Made by a program: the position numbers and the translations under genes. The notes below the pieces were generated by a model. The model saw only the letters and a program-made list of their open reading frames with translations, did no database searches and had not been told where the DNA came from. Of a DNA stretch of 6,532 bases, positions 6,078 through 6,532 are shown piece after piece. The DNA comes from Holdemanella sp. GTDB taxonomy: Bacteria > Bacillota_I > Bacilli_A > Erysipelotrichales > Erysipelotrichaceae. How positions within the stretch are numbered: position 1 is the stretch's first letter; every line of letters begins with the position of its first letter. The stretch covers positions 1 to 6,532 of the forward strand of contig JABUSD010000344.1 of assembly GCA_021442845.1 (NCBI GenBank), in the 5' to 3' direction.

Positions 6078-6200
6078 AACAACGCTTATGGCGTTGTTTT
6101 CTATTTGTGACAACAGTGTTGTCACAAATTCATTAAGCTCACTATTATCGCTTATAGCCCCTGTATTTATTGAAGTTTTTAATCTTTTATACTTTGGTAG
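6039..6200 (-). pseudogene. Possible 3' remnant of a gene reading into the array (53 codons, no start)
   Basis: On the minus strand a frame is open from after a TAG (plus 6201-6203) to a TAA at 6039-6041, 53 residues with no ATG. It reads LPKYKRLKTSINTGAIS, then a segment through the first palindrome (NEFVTTLLSQI), then ENNAISVVRGDVEIYF and HGLI. The part up to SQI recurs in the other repeat units, but the 133-bp period shifts the frame and each unit contains stops. The last 20 residues occur once. The simplest reading is that the array grew from duplication of the end of a coding region. The ending is faintly like the last strands of some large serine recombinases, but I would not name it. 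It may not be a gene at all. Confidence 0.2.
6078..6100 (+). terminator. Short hairpin at the left edge of the repeat array, terminator-like
   Basis: AACAACGC (6078-6085) pairs with GCGTTGTT (6091-6098) around a TTATG loop and is followed by TTCTATTT. It resembles a rho-independent terminator on the plus strand, but no gene ends just before it, so its role is unclear. The first palindrome of the array starts only three bases later. Confidence 0.4.
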
Positions 6201-6532
6201 CTACCCTAACTTTGCTATCTAAACGAAGTATTTAATTTGTGACAACAGTGTTGTCACAAATTCATCAAGTTCACCATTATCGTTTATAACCCTTGTATTT
6301 ATTGAAGTTTTTAGTCTTTTATACCATGAAAGCTACCCTAACTTTGCTATCAAGCATGAAGTTTTCAATTTGTGACAACAGTGTTGTCACAAATTCATCA
6401 GGTCCGCCATTGTCGCTTATAACCCCTGTATTTATTGAAGTTTTTGATCTTTTATACTTTGGTAGCTACCCTAACTTTACTATCTATAACGAAGTATTTA
6501 ATTTGTGACAACAGTGTTGTCACAAATTCATT
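6103..6532. repeat. Tandem array, unit about 133 bp, each with a 27-29 bp palindrome (continues past window)
   Basis: Four palindromes lie at 6103-6129, 6234-6262, 6367-6395 and 6500-6528. In the 29-bp register their starts are 132, 133 and 133 bp apart. Each has arms TTTGTGACAACA and TGTTGTCACAAA around one central G, and the core is unchanged in all four. Copies 2-4 extend the symmetry by one A/T pair on each side. The 103-104 bp between palindromes are related in all three intervals. TGTATTTATTGAAGTTTTT is identical at 6162-6180, 6294-6312 and 6427-6445, and AGCTACCCTAACTTT recurs in each. Other positions differ, mostly by A/G or C/T changes. The left edge is sharp, since 6060-6102 is not repeated, and the right edge is cut by the window. 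The function is unknown; operator cluster, RNA hairpin series and duplicated gene end are all possible. Confidence 0.92.

Noticed and set aside
6293..6508. 71-codon plus-strand open frame in the repeat array
   Set aside because: It runs across two repeat units, has no ribosome binding site, and its sequence follows from the repeat itself. The same frame is broken in the neighbouring unit.
6103..6532. CRISPR array
   Set aside because: The repeats are 27-29 bp but fully palindromic, and the 103-104 bp between them are homologous to each other instead of unique. No cas genes are in the window.

Overview
The window is AT-rich, has tightly packed genes with strong AGGAGG-type ribosome binding sites, and carries a low-GC style of gene content: a Cof-type HAD phosphatase, a secreted NlpC/P60-like protein and an AraC-controlled rhamnose operon. 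This points to a low-GC member of the Bacillota, probably from the gut. The Erysipelotrichia are a plausible home from protein style alone, but no marker here settles the taxonomy.

Layout. Positions 1-453 hold the C-terminal part of a HAD hydrolase that enters from the left edge. Positions 548-1558 encode an exported protein with a signal peptide, a long V/T/E/P-rich linker with internal repeats, and a C-terminal Cys/His hydrolase domain. A terminator hairpin follows and abuts the ribosome binding site of a small nitroreductase (1606-2121). The nitroreductase stop codon overlaps the start codon of ispF (2121-2594), which encodes an enzyme of the MEP isoprenoid pathway. The ispF terminator is shared with the 3' end of a convergent AraC-family regulator (3596-2601, minus strand).

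The regulator is divergent from rhaB (3688-5085) and rhaD (5099-5911), which encode rhamnulokinase and rhamnulose-1-phosphate aldolase. These are steps two and three of L-rhamnose breakdown to dihydroxyacetone phosphate and L-lactaldehyde. The 91-bp divergent intergenic region has two direct repeats 22 bp apart, the downstream one lying over the -35 position of the likely rhaBD promoter. This is the layout expected of an AraC-type activator. rhaA (isomerase) and a rhamnose transporter are not in the window, and a strong hairpin closes the operon after rhaD.

Positions 5977-6532 contain no convincing intact gene. From 6103 to the right edge runs a tandem array with a unit of about 133 bp. Each unit carries an almost perfect 27-29 bp palindrome (arms TTTGTGACAACA / TGTTGTCACAAA) and about 104 bp of related but diverging sequence. 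The array continues beyond the window. It is not a CRISPR. It is the least explained element here and the one most worth following up. I did not find a convincing new defence or mobile system in the rest of the window.
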